The notes beneath the pieces were generated by a model. That model was not told where the DNA came from. It saw only the letters and a program-made list of their open reading frames with translations, and did no database searches. Of a stretch of DNA of 64,000 nucleotides, positions 1 through 8,860 are shown piece by piece (the first letter of the stretch is position 1; every line of letters begins with the position of its first letter). The position numbers and the translations under genes were made by a program. Source of the DNA: Paenibacillus paridis (GTDB taxonomy: Bacteria; Bacillota; Bacilli; Paenibacillales; Paenibacillaceae); the NCBI RefSeq assembly GCF_006345825.1, contig NZ_VCIX01000071.1:56510-120509 (forward strand). The letters are read 5' to 3'.

Positions 1-1460
1 TGCCAATAGGCGCTGAATAGGCCTCCATCCTCGATTGGCATGCCGTTCTGGCCTTCCGTAGTCACGTCGATGCCTCTTTCATTGAAGTAGGCAATGATGG
101 GCTTCATCCCGCAGACCAGCTCTTCCACAGGACCGATGTAGCCATCCTCCTCCCAGCTGGCATTCGTGTTGCGGAACGCGTCGATATGAACGGTACGATG
201 CACGGGAACGGTCTGCAAAAACTGGTCAATACGCTCGAATACCTTGCCGCTCTCCACATCCTTGGTATGGCTGATATGGTAGGCGCGATGCCCTTCCTTC
301 GTATCAATCCAGATCCGCTTCGCTCCATCAGGATCGTGGCTAATGATATCCGGGCTCCAGTCCGGCGTATCGCGATAGGCATCGTCAAGGTTGATATGAT
401 AGCTAACGATGCAATTGTACTCTTCCCGAGCACGGCGGACCAATTCAAGGAGCTCCTCCTGCGCTCTGTCCGGATTCTCGGCCAGCTTCGGATTCACGCG
501 GTTAATCGAAGGGTAACCTGTATCGTGGCCATCGAACTGCCAGCCCGTCATATAGGCGATTTGGGGCATCCCGCCGGTAATATGATGAATTTGACGAATA
601 ATCTCCAGCATTTCCTTAAAGCTTGTCAGTACGCCGCGTTTTTTCTCCGCATTGAATACCTTGTACCAGATCGCCTCTTTGTACATCGGATGGGCATCCG
701 GGAACTGACGGTTCATCCACAGCTGGTAATCGCATTCGTCCGCAATGCCGTCACCGTTTAGATCTGTTTGAAAAACAATCTTCAGCTCCAGTGGCTCCAT
801 TGCCTTGCTGCGCACCCGGTACTGATACGTATTCAGGCTGATCCTGTACTTCGACCCGCGTCCAGGATAACGCTCATCGCCTGCAATCTCGCTCAGCAGC
901 GGGATTACCGGATAATTCGTATGAACAAAGCAGCATAACTGCCCATCAAACACACAGGTATGCATCGTTGGTACGGAAGCATGATCCGGAATGGCATCGC
1001 TAATTTTCTCCAGCGCGTGCTTTCTGTCATATAACCCTCTTCCACCACCCGGAATGAGCTTCCAGCTTTTCTGATGAACCTCGGTGCGTGCAAAGCTGAA
1101 ATCGGGTTGCTCGCAAGCAAGCAGCGGCTGGTTCAGCCAATCTAAGCGCTCCAGGCTACCGGCTGGATCAGCTTGGACCTCCACCCGCACCTTCACCATA
1201 TTTTGCTCCAATCGGTACTCCATGTTCATTCGAAGCCCCGAATGTCGCCAATGAAGAAGATAAGAAACCTTGTCCAGGCCGGCTTCTACCGAGGCCGCAA
1301 TCTCCCACTCCTCCCACTCGGTCGCTTTTCCATTCACGGCCAGCTTCCCGTCAGGACCGCTGCCCAGCAGCTTTGTATTCGAAGCTTTATACAAATAGTC
1401 TTTAATTCCCGGCCAATCATATAATTGAACGGCCAGCAGCTCGTTTTCCAGCTTATACAT
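1..1460 (-). CDS. Glycoside hydrolase, GH101-like TIM-barrel (3' end outside window)
   Basis: The frame is open from ATG at 1460 to the left edge, about 486 codons, with the C-terminus missing. The start follows a GGGAGGAAACAAC-type ribosome binding site. The N-terminal 200 residues look like a beta-sandwich. The following part has a barrel-like run of motifs, GWQFDGHDTGYP, then VSYHINLDDAYRD, then VHIDAFRN and TEGQNG. These recall the endo-alpha-N-acetylgalactosaminidase family (GH101), where an Asp at the end of a beta-strand (the HIDAF position here) is the nucleophile. There is no signal peptide, so the enzyme is probably cytoplasmic and acts on imported oligosaccharide. It lies 21 bp after the binding-protein gene in the same direction, so it is the last visible gene of the 1-8.7 kb uptake operon. 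The hydrolase class is fairly secure; the GH101 assignment is inference. Confidence 0.65.
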   Translation of the reverse strand, partial: MYKLENELLAVQLYDWPGIKDYLYKASNTKLLGSGPDGKLAVNGKATEWEEWEIAASVEAGLDKVSYLLHWRHSGLRMNMEYRLEQNMVKVRVEVQADPAGSLERLDWLNQPLLACEQPDFSFARTEVHQKSWKLIPGGGRGLYDRKHALEKISDAIPDHASVPTMHTCVFDGQLCCFVHTNYPVIPLLSEIAGDERYPGRGSKYRISLNTYQYRVRSKAMEPLELKIVFQTDLNGDGIADECDYQLWMNRQFPDAHPMYKEAIWYKVFNAEKKRGVLTSFKEMLEIIRQIHHITGGMPQIAYMTGWQFDGHDTGYPSINRVNPKLAENPDRAQEELLELVRRAREEYNCIVSYHINLDDAYRDTPDWSPDIISHDPDGAKRIWIDTKEGHRAYHISHTKDVESGKVFERIDQFLQTVPVHRTVHIDAFRNTNASWEEDGYIGPVEELVCGMKPIIAYFNERGIDVTTEGQNGMPIEDGGLFSAYW

Positions 1461-1481
1461 GTTGTTTCCTCCCGATTGCGT

Positions 1482-3146
1482 TTAAGAATTGCCGAGCTTT
1501 TGCTTCATTTCCGCATATTGCCTCGTGTACTCCGCTTCCAGCTTAGCGACTCCCAGCTGTTCGGCCACCTTCAGAAAGCTGTTGAAGGTTGCTTCAAACT
1601 CGGCTTCCGAGCTTGCAAATACCAGCTTCGTAACATAGTCCTCACGTGCTGAATTCAGCTTGGCATCAATGACGCCGAACTCGCTCGCGCTGTCGATTTT
1701 AAAGTTGAATTCCGGAAAAAACTTCATTCTTGGCGACATCAGCTTATCGTACGCCACCCTTTTCTCATCCTTCGGATTCCACTGCACCGTATTGGATACG
1801 GACCAGTTCGCAAGCAGAACAATCGGCTCGCCGAAGCCAACCTGGCTCCATGTGCCGCCCCAATCCTTGTTCAACGCATCACTGAAGTCTTTCGTATACG
1901 TTGGTTTGCCTTGCGGGAAATAATCATTCGGAACCGATGAGTCATAGTAGAAATGCGGGCCGTTCGCAAGATCCTTGAAATCCGCCTCGCCTTGTCCTTC
2001 GGCGCCAAAGAAGAAATCAGCCTGCCCCTCCTTCGATGCCGCATATTCCAGCAGCTTCATCGTGCGCTCTGGGTTTTTATTGCTTTTTGGAATAACGAGC
2101 GCGAGCCATCCGGTAGGAATGGTTGGAGCCATATACGTGCTGAACGGCTGCAGCATTTCGAACTTGGTGTCCGGATTGTCCTTCGGCGCCGGAGAGTTCT
2201 CTGCCGTTGAGTTGTAGGCCCACACGATTGAATCGCCAGCGGCGACCTTCTGAGCGGTAACATCGTTTGTGTTGACGAAGGACTCCTTGGTCAGCAGCCC
2301 CTTGCTTGCCAGCTCAAACCCAAACTTGATCATGTCCTTCCACTTCGAATCATATATTTTGTTCTTCACGTCATCGCCTGTTACGTAATACGGCTCAATG
2401 CCGAACTGCGGCTCAAACCAGCTTAGATTGCCGGTATGCTGGCTTTTATCGCCGAGATACGGAATTTTGTCTGGATGGTTCTTCGCCATTTGCTCAAGCG
2501 CCGCGATATATTTCTCCGGCGAAGAGGTATCTGGGCGGCCGATTTCATCGTAATAATCTTTACGGACAATGAGCTGCGGCAACCAAACGGGAGCAAGACC
2601 CGCGTTTTTCTTCGCTTCCTCCAAATACTTCTCCGTTTGATAGCCCGAAACCAGCTTATACGTTTTGCCGTCCTTCTCTTTGAAGTTTGTCAGCAGCTCC
2701 GGGCCGTACTGCTCATCCAGCACGCTGCGCAGCTTTGGCGCATATTGATCTATTAATTCATCCATCGAATACAAGTAATTTCCGTCGATCAGCTGCTGCA
2801 GCATTTTATTGCCGGCATCAACGACCAACACATCGGGCAGGCTGTTGCTCGCAATCATCAAGGAGATGTCTTTGCCGTCCCCGTCGTCTTGCACCGGTTT
2901 TTTGACGTTAAAGCCGATGCCCGTTTTGGCCTGAATCCGTTTGGCACCCGGTCCCGACCAGTCCCCATACCAGGCACGATCCGAGTACAAGCTGAGCGTC
3001 AGCGGCGCGCTGCCATCGACTTCAGCCCCGTTCGTTGCTTTCGTGCCATCGGTCTGGTTGCTGCCTGTGCCCGCGCAGCCCGCAGCTAATACTAGAGACA
3101 TACATGCGGCTATCAAAACGGATAAGTTCTTAAACGATGCTTTCAT
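1482..3146 (-). CDS. Sugar ABC transporter substrate-binding lipoprotein, LplA type
   Basis: A 554-residue extracellular binding protein for a carbohydrate importer. ATG at 3146 is chosen because GGGAGG lies 7 bases upstream; a longer in-frame start at 3179 has no such site. The N-terminus has a lysine, a hydrophobic stretch and a lipobox (LAAGC), so the mature protein is lipid-anchored outside the membrane. The body has the long family 1 binding-protein layout, with GYQTEKY, GWLALVIPKSNKNPERTMKLLEY and WGGTWSQVGFGEP blocks. It follows the two permease genes (3227-5087) in the same direction. No ATPase is encoded nearby, which is usual for this transporter class because a shared MsmX-type ATPase serves several importers. 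The substrate is unknown; the neighbouring glycosidase suggests a host or plant oligosaccharide. Confidence 0.9.
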   Translation of the reverse strand: MKASFKNLSVLIAACMSLVLAAGCAGTGSNQTDGTKATNGAEVDGSAPLTLSLYSDRAWYGDWSGPGAKRIQAKTGIGFNVKKPVQDDGDGKDISLMIASNSLPDVLVVDAGNKMLQQLIDGNYLYSMDELIDQYAPKLRSVLDEQYGPELLTNFKEKDGKTYKLVSGYQTEKYLEEAKKNAGLAPVWLPQLIVRKDYYDEIGRPDTSSPEKYIAALEQMAKNHPDKIPYLGDKSQHTGNLSWFEPQFGIEPYYVTGDDVKNKIYDSKWKDMIKFGFELASKGLLTKESFVNTNDVTAQKVAAGDSIVWAYNSTAENSPAPKDNPDTKFEMLQPFSTYMAPTIPTGWLALVIPKSNKNPERTMKLLEYAASKEGQADFFFGAEGQGEADFKDLANGPHFYYDSSVPNDYFPQGKPTYTKDFSDALNKDWGGTWSQVGFGEPIVLLANWSVSNTVQWNPKDEKRVAYDKLMSPRMKFFPEFNFKIDSASEFGVIDAKLNSAREDYVTKLVFASSEAEFEATFNSFLKVAEQLGVAKLEAEYTRQYAEMKQKLGNS

Positions 3147-3226
3147 TTTGTATTTCCTCCCTTTTGTCTCTTGCTTCAATGATCTATATCAAAGGACTCT
3201 TTGGAGCCTATGATACCTCTTCAAGC

Positions 3227-4120
3227 TTAAGCTTTGATTGCGCCAACCATCATGCCCTGCACAAAATATTTCTGGATAAACGGATACACGATCGTGATCG
3301 GCAGAATTGTTACTATTAAAGTGGCATATTTAATCGCAAGCAGCGTAGATAAGGGATCTGCCCGCATGCCCGGCGGCATGTTTTGCATGTTATCCATAAT
3401 ATTGACATCGGAAAGCATCCTGACGATGATCGTTGGCAGCGTCCATAGCCGTTGATCCGAGACAAAATAGGCGGAGGTAAACCAGTCATTCCAATGGTTG
3501 ACGGCCACGAACAGCGCTACGGTTGCGAGCACCGGCTTGGAGAGCGGCAATATAATCCGCACGAAAATGTAAAGGTCTCCGCCCCCGTCCACCTTGGCCG
3601 ACTCTTCCAGCTCGCTTGGCATTTGCCGGAAAAACGCCATAAACAACAAAGCGTTGTAAATGCTAAACATAGCCGGAATGATATACACCCAGAAGGTATT
3701 GAGCAAATGCAGCTTTTGCAGAAGCAAATAGCTTGGAATCAAACCCCCGCTGAAATACATCGTTACCAGACCTGCGATGGAGTAAACCTTTCGGAACAGC
3801 AAGCGTTCCTTCGACAGGGCGTAAGCCGCAACTGCCGTAAACAGCACGCCGGTAAAGGTGCCTAGCACGGTACGGCCTACCGTCACCAAGAATGAAGTGA
3901 TCAGATGGTCGTTTTTAAAAACGTAGCCGAAATTATCGAGCGTAAATTGCCTCGGGAATACATAGAGCTTGCCGCTAGCTGCATCGATAGGATCATTGAG
4001 CGCATAGATAAGCAAGTAATAGATCGGATACAAGGTCGCAAGCATCGCAATCACGGAAAATACGGTAGCAAAAATGTTAACGACCCTATCCTCTGCCGTC
4101 AGCCTGATGTATTGGCGCAT
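3227..4120 (-). CDS. Carbohydrate ABC transporter permease, LplC type
   Basis: A 297-residue inner-membrane permease with about six hydrophobic segments. The cytoplasmic loop that contacts the ATPase is visible as EESAKVDGGGDLYIFVRIILP, the EAA-loop signature of binding-protein-dependent permeases. The start at 4120 follows AAAGGAG. The C-terminus KYFVQGMMVGAIKA is typical of LplC/YtcP relatives. It lies between the LplB-type permease and the binding protein in one operon, and the two permeases probably form the channel heterodimer. Confidence 0.93.
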   Translation of the reverse strand: MRQYIRLTAEDRVVNIFATVFSVIAMLATLYPIYYLLIYALNDPIDAASGKLYVFPRQFTLDNFGYVFKNDHLITSFLVTVGRTVLGTFTGVLFTAVAAYALSKERLLFRKVYSIAGLVTMYFSGGLIPSYLLLQKLHLLNTFWVYIIPAMFSIYNALLFMAFFRQMPSELEESAKVDGGGDLYIFVRIILPLSKPVLATVALFVAVNHWNDWFTSAYFVSDQRLWTLPTIIVRMLSDVNIMDNMQNMPPGMRADPLSTLLAIKYATLIVTILPITIVYPFIQKYFVQGMMVGAIKA

Positions 4121-4145
4121 GGTCGATTTCTCCTTTCGGTTTCCA

Positions 4146-5087
4146 TTAGAACAGTCGGTTGCCGGACACTTTCCCGGAAAACCAATTCGCTATCAGCACA
4201 AGCAGAATCGCCATCGTCGATTGGAAGAAGCTGACCGCTGTCGCGTAGGAATAACGAGTTAACTCCAAGCCCATCTGAAGCGAATAATATTCAATGACGT
4301 AGGACGTCTCTTTATTGAACGAATTGCCGAGCAGAACCGATTGATCCAGATTCCCGCTAAACAGCGTCCCGATATTCAGGATAAACAGAATCGAAAATAA
4401 CGGAATCAGGCTTGGCAGCGTAATATGGATAATCCGTTTGACCCTTCCCGCCCCGTCCATTTTTGCCGCTTCATACAAATCGGGGTTGATGCCGGAGATC
4501 GCCGCCAAATAAATGATTGCTCCCCAGCCGACGCCCTTCCAAATGCTGATCATAATTGACAAAGGCCTGAACAATCCCGGCTCGGTCCAAAATTCAATCG
4601 GGTGCTGAATCATATTGAGCAGCAGCATGGATTGGTTCACCATCCCCTTGGGATCAAGCAGGAAGATCCACATGGAGGCGACCATAGAGAACGAAATGAA
4701 GTTCGGCAAGTAGCTGCTCGTTTGCACAAACTTTCTGAACCGCAGAAACGGAATTTCGTTGATGATCAGCGCAAACAGCAGAGGCGCCGGGAACACGATC
4801 ACCATATTCAGCAGACTCAATATGACAGTATTTCGCATGGCCATATAGAAGGTCGGATCTGAAAACATTTCCGTAAAATTGGCCAGTCCGATAAAGGGGC
4901 TTTTGAGAAAACCGGTAGTTAAATTAAATTGTTGGAATGCAATGACATTCCCTGCAATCGGAATGTACGCGAAGATGATCAGGAAGATCATGCTTGGCAA
5001 TATCATCATTTGCAGCGTCAGCTGCGACTTGAATACAGTAGTCCAATGTCTTCCCTTGCGCTCGTGGTGCGTATCGGTCTTATGCAT
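4146..5087 (-). CDS. Carbohydrate ABC transporter permease, LplB type
   Basis: A 313-residue membrane permease, first gene of the transporter trio. ATG at 5087 has AGGAGGGG upstream at suitable distance, so the 11 extra codons of the longer frame are not used. The EAA loop is YEAAKMDGAGRVKRIIHITLP. Five to six membrane segments are evident. It lies 25 bp upstream of the LplC-type gene. The two-component genes that precede it, with a terminator between, probably control its expression. Confidence 0.93.
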   Translation of the reverse strand: MHKTDTHHERKGRHWTTVFKSQLTLQMMILPSMIFLIIFAYIPIAGNVIAFQQFNLTTGFLKSPFIGLANFTEMFSDPTFYMAMRNTVILSLLNMVIVFPAPLLFALIINEIPFLRFRKFVQTSSYLPNFISFSMVASMWIFLLDPKGMVNQSMLLLNMIQHPIEFWTEPGLFRPLSIMISIWKGVGWGAIIYLAAISGINPDLYEAAKMDGAGRVKRIIHITLPSLIPLFSILFILNIGTLFSGNLDQSVLLGNSFNKETSYVIEYYSLQMGLELTRYSYATAVSFFQSTMAILLVLIANWFSGKVSGNRLF

Positions 5088-5201
5088 GGTGTTTTCCCCT
5101 CCTGTAAACAAGGATAACACCCGAGCATCCGATCATATACGGGACAGATTTAAGGTTTACTGTTATAGATCTAAAGGGATTGAATCAAACGGAACAGAAA
5201 C

Positions 5202-5232
5202 AAAAAAAAGCCAACCAGAATAGGCTGGCTGA
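5202..5232 (-). terminator. Intrinsic terminator after the histidine kinase gene
   Basis: Inverted arms 5209-5216 and 5223-5230 pair with one G-T wobble and are followed on the minus strand by a run of eight T. It separates the two-component genes from the transporter operon downstream. Confidence 0.7.
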
Positions 5233-5278
5233 CCTCAATGTACGAAGACACCCCCCGCCGGAAGCCGTCTTCTTCGCT

Positions 5279-7072
5279 TTATGCTTCGAAATCATCAATA
5301 TCCGTCGTGCCTTCCGGCAGCAACGGATGCATCAACAGAATCGTCGTGCCCTCATCAGGCGAGCTTTCAATTTCCAGGCCATAGTTTTCTCCAAAATAGT
5401 GCCGCAAGCGCTCATGGACATTCATCAGTCCTATCCCGCTATCTGCCTCGTTCTTGTTTGGCTCCGAGGGCTTAAGCAGCGTGGGGATCACTTCCTCGGG
5501 AATGCCCTGTCCGTTGTCAGTCACTTTAAATAACAACCGGTCGCCGCTTCGCTCGCCTTGAATGATGATCATTCCTTTGTCTCCTTTGCCTGCAAGGCCA
5601 TGGCGAATGGCATTCTCAACCAACGGCTGCAAAATTAGACGGATCAGCGGGAGGTTCTGAATGTCCTCTTCAATCATAAACGTGACGCGGATTGCATGGG
5701 ACTGCCGCTCGCTCTCAATTCGAATATAGGATCTTAGCAGCTCCAGTTCACGGTGCACGCTTGTCAGCTCCTTGCCCCGGTTCAAGCTGAGGCGGAACAT
5801 CGTACTGAGTGACCTGACCATCTCGCTAATGTCGCTGATTTGATGAGCTTCCGCCTTCCAGCGGATCGTATCCAGCGTATTGTACAGAAAATGCGGATTG
5901 ATCTGGTAGTTCAGCACTTGAAATTCCAGCTGCTTCTTTCGCCTCTCTGATTCTTTGGTTTCCTTCAGCAGCTTTTGAATTTCTCCGATCATGCTGTACA
6001 TGCCGCGGTAAAGCCAACCGACCTCGTCGCTCCGCGTGGCAAAACGCGATTCCTCGGCAGCTGCTTCGTTGAAGTTGTTGCGGGTCAGCCGCTTCATCTG
6101 ACGGATCAGCGAAGAGATCGGATTCGTATAATTAACGGTAATATACCCGACAAGAAACAAGGATAACAGGAAGTAAAACAACAAAAACAGTATCGTCAGC
6201 TTGCTCAGCCCGGCGACCGGATTATTCAGATCCTTAGTCGGCGTAATGCTGACCAGCTTCAGCTCGTTTTCCATAAAGCTTGTGAAATTGACAAGCGATT
6301 CGGTACCGTTATATTTGACCGTTCGGGACTTGCCTGGGCCAATCAGCACGCCCTCCAGATTAAGGTTTAGCCGCTGCTTGCCGTAATTGTCATCCGTGCT
6401 GTAGATGATCTGATTCGCCTTGTTCAGCAGCATTAGCTTCTGGCTTGGAAATTGTTTGACCGGCTTGATAAAATCAGCAAGGATCGAAGGGCGAATATCC
6501 ATAATGACCACGCCCAAGGGCTGAAAACTCTTTAAGCTGTGCAGCCTCTTCACGCTGCCAATGGTGGGCTGCAGGAATAGACCGGCCTGCTCCTCCGGAC
6601 CAAACACTTTCCAGAAGGACTTTCCCTCCTGCGTGATACCGGAAAACCAAGGCTCCGATTCAATGCTCTCTGGTACCGCTATCGCATTCATGTAGATGGG
6701 ATACTCCGATGGCTTTAACGGGTATAGGCGAATTTTAAACAGCTGGTTCGAGTAGTTGACATTGTCGACATACGACAGCAGCCTGTCGGCATGGCTGATA
6801 TCATCCGGTTGCCCGGCTGCTTCCGTTACCAATTGCTGCATTTCGTCGGAGGCCATCAGCTTGTCCTGCTCATTCTGCACATAGTGGAAAAAATAATTCA
6901 GGTTTTTCCCCAGCTGCACGACCGATTCATAATTCGTGTTATGGATGGTCTGTTCTGATTTGGAAAACGCGATATAACCGACCAACAGAAATGGAATAAC
7001 AATAATGATAAAAAACACGAACATGAACCGAAAACGCATAGGCAGCTGATTGCGCAGCGAATAATCAGTCAT
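5279..7072 (-). CDS. Sensor histidine kinase, YesM type
   Basis: A 597-residue membrane sensor kinase. An N-terminal membrane helix, a roughly 250-residue extracellular sensor part (dCache-like) and a second helix near residue 300 are followed by a HAMP linker. The kinase core has QINPHFLYNTLD with the phospho-accepting His, then an ATPase domain with VENAIRHGL, DNGQGIP and GIGLMNVHERL. This His_kinase layout is characteristic of the YesM/LytS group, which usually senses extracellular sugar, often through the binding protein. It overlaps the response regulator gene by 8 bases, which implies coupled translation. Confidence 0.93.
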   Translation of the reverse strand: MTDYSLRNQLPMRFRFMFVFFIIIVIPFLLVGYIAFSKSEQTIHNTNYESVVQLGKNLNYFFHYVQNEQDKLMASDEMQQLVTEAAGQPDDISHADRLLSYVDNVNYSNQLFKIRLYPLKPSEYPIYMNAIAVPESIESEPWFSGITQEGKSFWKVFGPEEQAGLFLQPTIGSVKRLHSLKSFQPLGVVIMDIRPSILADFIKPVKQFPSQKLMLLNKANQIIYSTDDNYGKQRLNLNLEGVLIGPGKSRTVKYNGTESLVNFTSFMENELKLVSITPTKDLNNPVAGLSKLTILFLLFYFLLSLFLVGYITVNYTNPISSLIRQMKRLTRNNFNEAAAEESRFATRSDEVGWLYRGMYSMIGEIQKLLKETKESERRKKQLEFQVLNYQINPHFLYNTLDTIRWKAEAHQISDISEMVRSLSTMFRLSLNRGKELTSVHRELELLRSYIRIESERQSHAIRVTFMIEEDIQNLPLIRLILQPLVENAIRHGLAGKGDKGMIIIQGERSGDRLLFKVTDNGQGIPEEVIPTLLKPSEPNKNEADSGIGLMNVHERLRHYFGENYGLEIESSPDEGTTILLMHPLLPEGTTDIDDFEA

Positions 7073-8696
7073 CCGCCTGTATCCCCCTCAAGTTTCGGTA
7101 GTCTTTGGGAGTATACCCATATTTCTTTTTGAACAGCCGCGAAAAATATACCGTATCCTTATAGCCGACTTCATGGCTGATCTGGTAGATTTTCAGACTG
7201 ATGTCCTGCAGCAGCAGCCTGGCCTCCTCCATCCTCAAATGAGTGACGTAATCCAGGAAGGTGGTTCCGAAATTCTTTTTAAACAGCGTGCTTAGCCACT
7301 CCGGGGTAATGAAAAGAGAATCGGCAACGGATTGAATCGTGATCGATTGTTTGTAATGCTGCTGAATATAACGTTCCGCCTGATGGATCAACTGATTTTG
7401 CGATTTGCCGCTAAGGTCCTTGTTGATTTGCAGCAAATAAAGCAGCACCTGCGGTTGAAGCGCTTCCAACGTATCGAAGGCCTCAAGCTTATCCCATACT
7501 GATAAGGGCTTTTTCTTCCACTCCTCTTGTTTCCAGCCCAGCTTTCTAGCTTCCTCGAAAAGTTCCAGCAGCCATTCAAACACACGGTGATGCAGGTCTC
7601 GAAGCTGGGTTACTCCCCACTCCTGTACCATCGCCGGAAAACTGGCCATCGCCTCCCTGACGTCACGCTCTTCTCCGTGCTTGAGCAGATCTGTTAATGC
7701 TTTCAGGTCCAGCAACAAATCGACGTCCCGGAATTGCCCGTTTCCTTCTTGATCCATAGCCATGCTTCCATAAAGCTTACTGTGCATGAGGTTGGTCAAC
7801 GCTTCCTCATATCGCGCATTCAACGTTTCAAAGCTGCCAGCAGCACTTAGCGCCACGCTGACATTTACCCTGACATACTTGGCCATTCGAGCGATAAGCA
7901 AGCTTCTGAACTCGACTACCCAGGCCGAAAAAGAAGAAGCTGGATGTCCGTTTGCGCCAAAGATGACTACCCATTTGTCATCCTTTGCCGCGCTGAACGA
8001 AACCTGTTTGCTTGCCATCTCGCTTTGCTCGAGCAATGAGTACTCCAGTACGTTCCCGACGGCGAAAGCAATCACTTCTTTCTCGTTCACGGGGTCTCCA
8101 GCCTGCACGCGCACCTTCAAATTATCTACCTCAAGCACCAGCATAAACAGCGTATCCGTGCTGAGCCAGTCAAACCCGTATTGGTGAAGCAGCTCCATAA
8201 CGCGTTGCTCCGATTGCAGGTTCTGGGTGGGATGGATTAAGCCCTGCAATACCCTTTCCTTTAACTTCGGTACGACATACTCCATCATGCTGAGGCTGTG
8301 CTGCTGCTTATCTTCTTGCTCCAAAATCACGATGGCTTTTTTTACGACTTCCTTCAGCTCGTCCATATCTACAGGCTTTAGCAAAAAGTCGATCACGCCA
8401 TAGGTCATCGCTTGGCGCGCATATTGAAAATCGTCATAGCCGCTAATAATGATAACCTTTCCTTTAAATGCCATCTGCTCGTATAGAGCTTGAATAAATG
8501 CCATGCCTGACATTTTCGCCATTCTAATATCTGAAATCACCAGCCGAATATCCGGTTCCCTCTGCATCATTTCAATCCCAGAGCTTCCATCATCAGCTTC
8601 CAATACGCAGTCGAGGCCTAACTCGCTCCAGATCGGGTGGTTTAGCATCCCCTGCCGAATCACTCTCTCATCCTCTACAATTAGCACCTTGTACAT
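7065..8696 (-). CDS. Response regulator with AraC-type DNA-binding domain, YesN type
   Basis: A 543-residue regulator. The start at 8696 (MYKVLIVEDE) is preferred because GGGGTGA lies upstream; an earlier in-frame ATG at 8720 would add eight residues unlike the family. The receiver domain has the acidic pair E8/D9, the phospho-acceptor D56 (VISDIRM) and the KP switch lysine. A roughly 270-residue middle region follows, then two C-terminal helix-turn-helix motifs ending HEVGYKDTVYFSRLFKKKYG. It is expected to activate the adjacent sugar-uptake operon when phosphorylated by the overlapping kinase. Confidence 0.93.
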   Translation of the reverse strand: MYKVLIVEDERVIRQGMLNHPIWSELGLDCVLEADDGSSGIEMMQREPDIRLVISDIRMAKMSGMAFIQALYEQMAFKGKVIIISGYDDFQYARQAMTYGVIDFLLKPVDMDELKEVVKKAIVILEQEDKQQHSLSMMEYVVPKLKERVLQGLIHPTQNLQSEQRVMELLHQYGFDWLSTDTLFMLVLEVDNLKVRVQAGDPVNEKEVIAFAVGNVLEYSLLEQSEMASKQVSFSAAKDDKWVVIFGANGHPASSFSAWVVEFRSLLIARMAKYVRVNVSVALSAAGSFETLNARYEEALTNLMHSKLYGSMAMDQEGNGQFRDVDLLLDLKALTDLLKHGEERDVREAMASFPAMVQEWGVTQLRDLHHRVFEWLLELFEEARKLGWKQEEWKKKPLSVWDKLEAFDTLEALQPQVLLYLLQINKDLSGKSQNQLIHQAERYIQQHYKQSITIQSVADSLFITPEWLSTLFKKNFGTTFLDYVTHLRMEEARLLLQDISLKIYQISHEVGYKDTVYFSRLFKKKYGYTPKDYRNLRGIQADD

Positions 8697-8801
8697 GGTT
8701 GATATCACCCCGTTCATCATCCTGCGCTTACCCTAAATGCTCCCCCCTATCCTAGGGCATTTATTTCGAATTTGCAATCCGGCTTGGTCCTGCGCAAAAT
8801 G

Positions 8802-8842
8802 AAAAAAGCCGCCCAGCGCGTCTCATTGACGAGCTGGGCGGC
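8802..8842 (-). terminator. Intrinsic terminator of thrS
   Basis: Perfect 10-bp arms GCCGCCCAGC (8808-8817) and GCTGGGCGGC (8833-8842), followed on the minus strand by a run of T. It lies 19 bases after the thrS stop codon. Confidence 0.88.
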
Positions 8843-8860
8843 TTCCTCAGCCTTGGCTGT

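Noticed and set aside
186..761. 191-codon plus-strand frame over the partial glycosidase
   Set aside because: It is the antisense of a clear hydrolase gene and shows no domain features.
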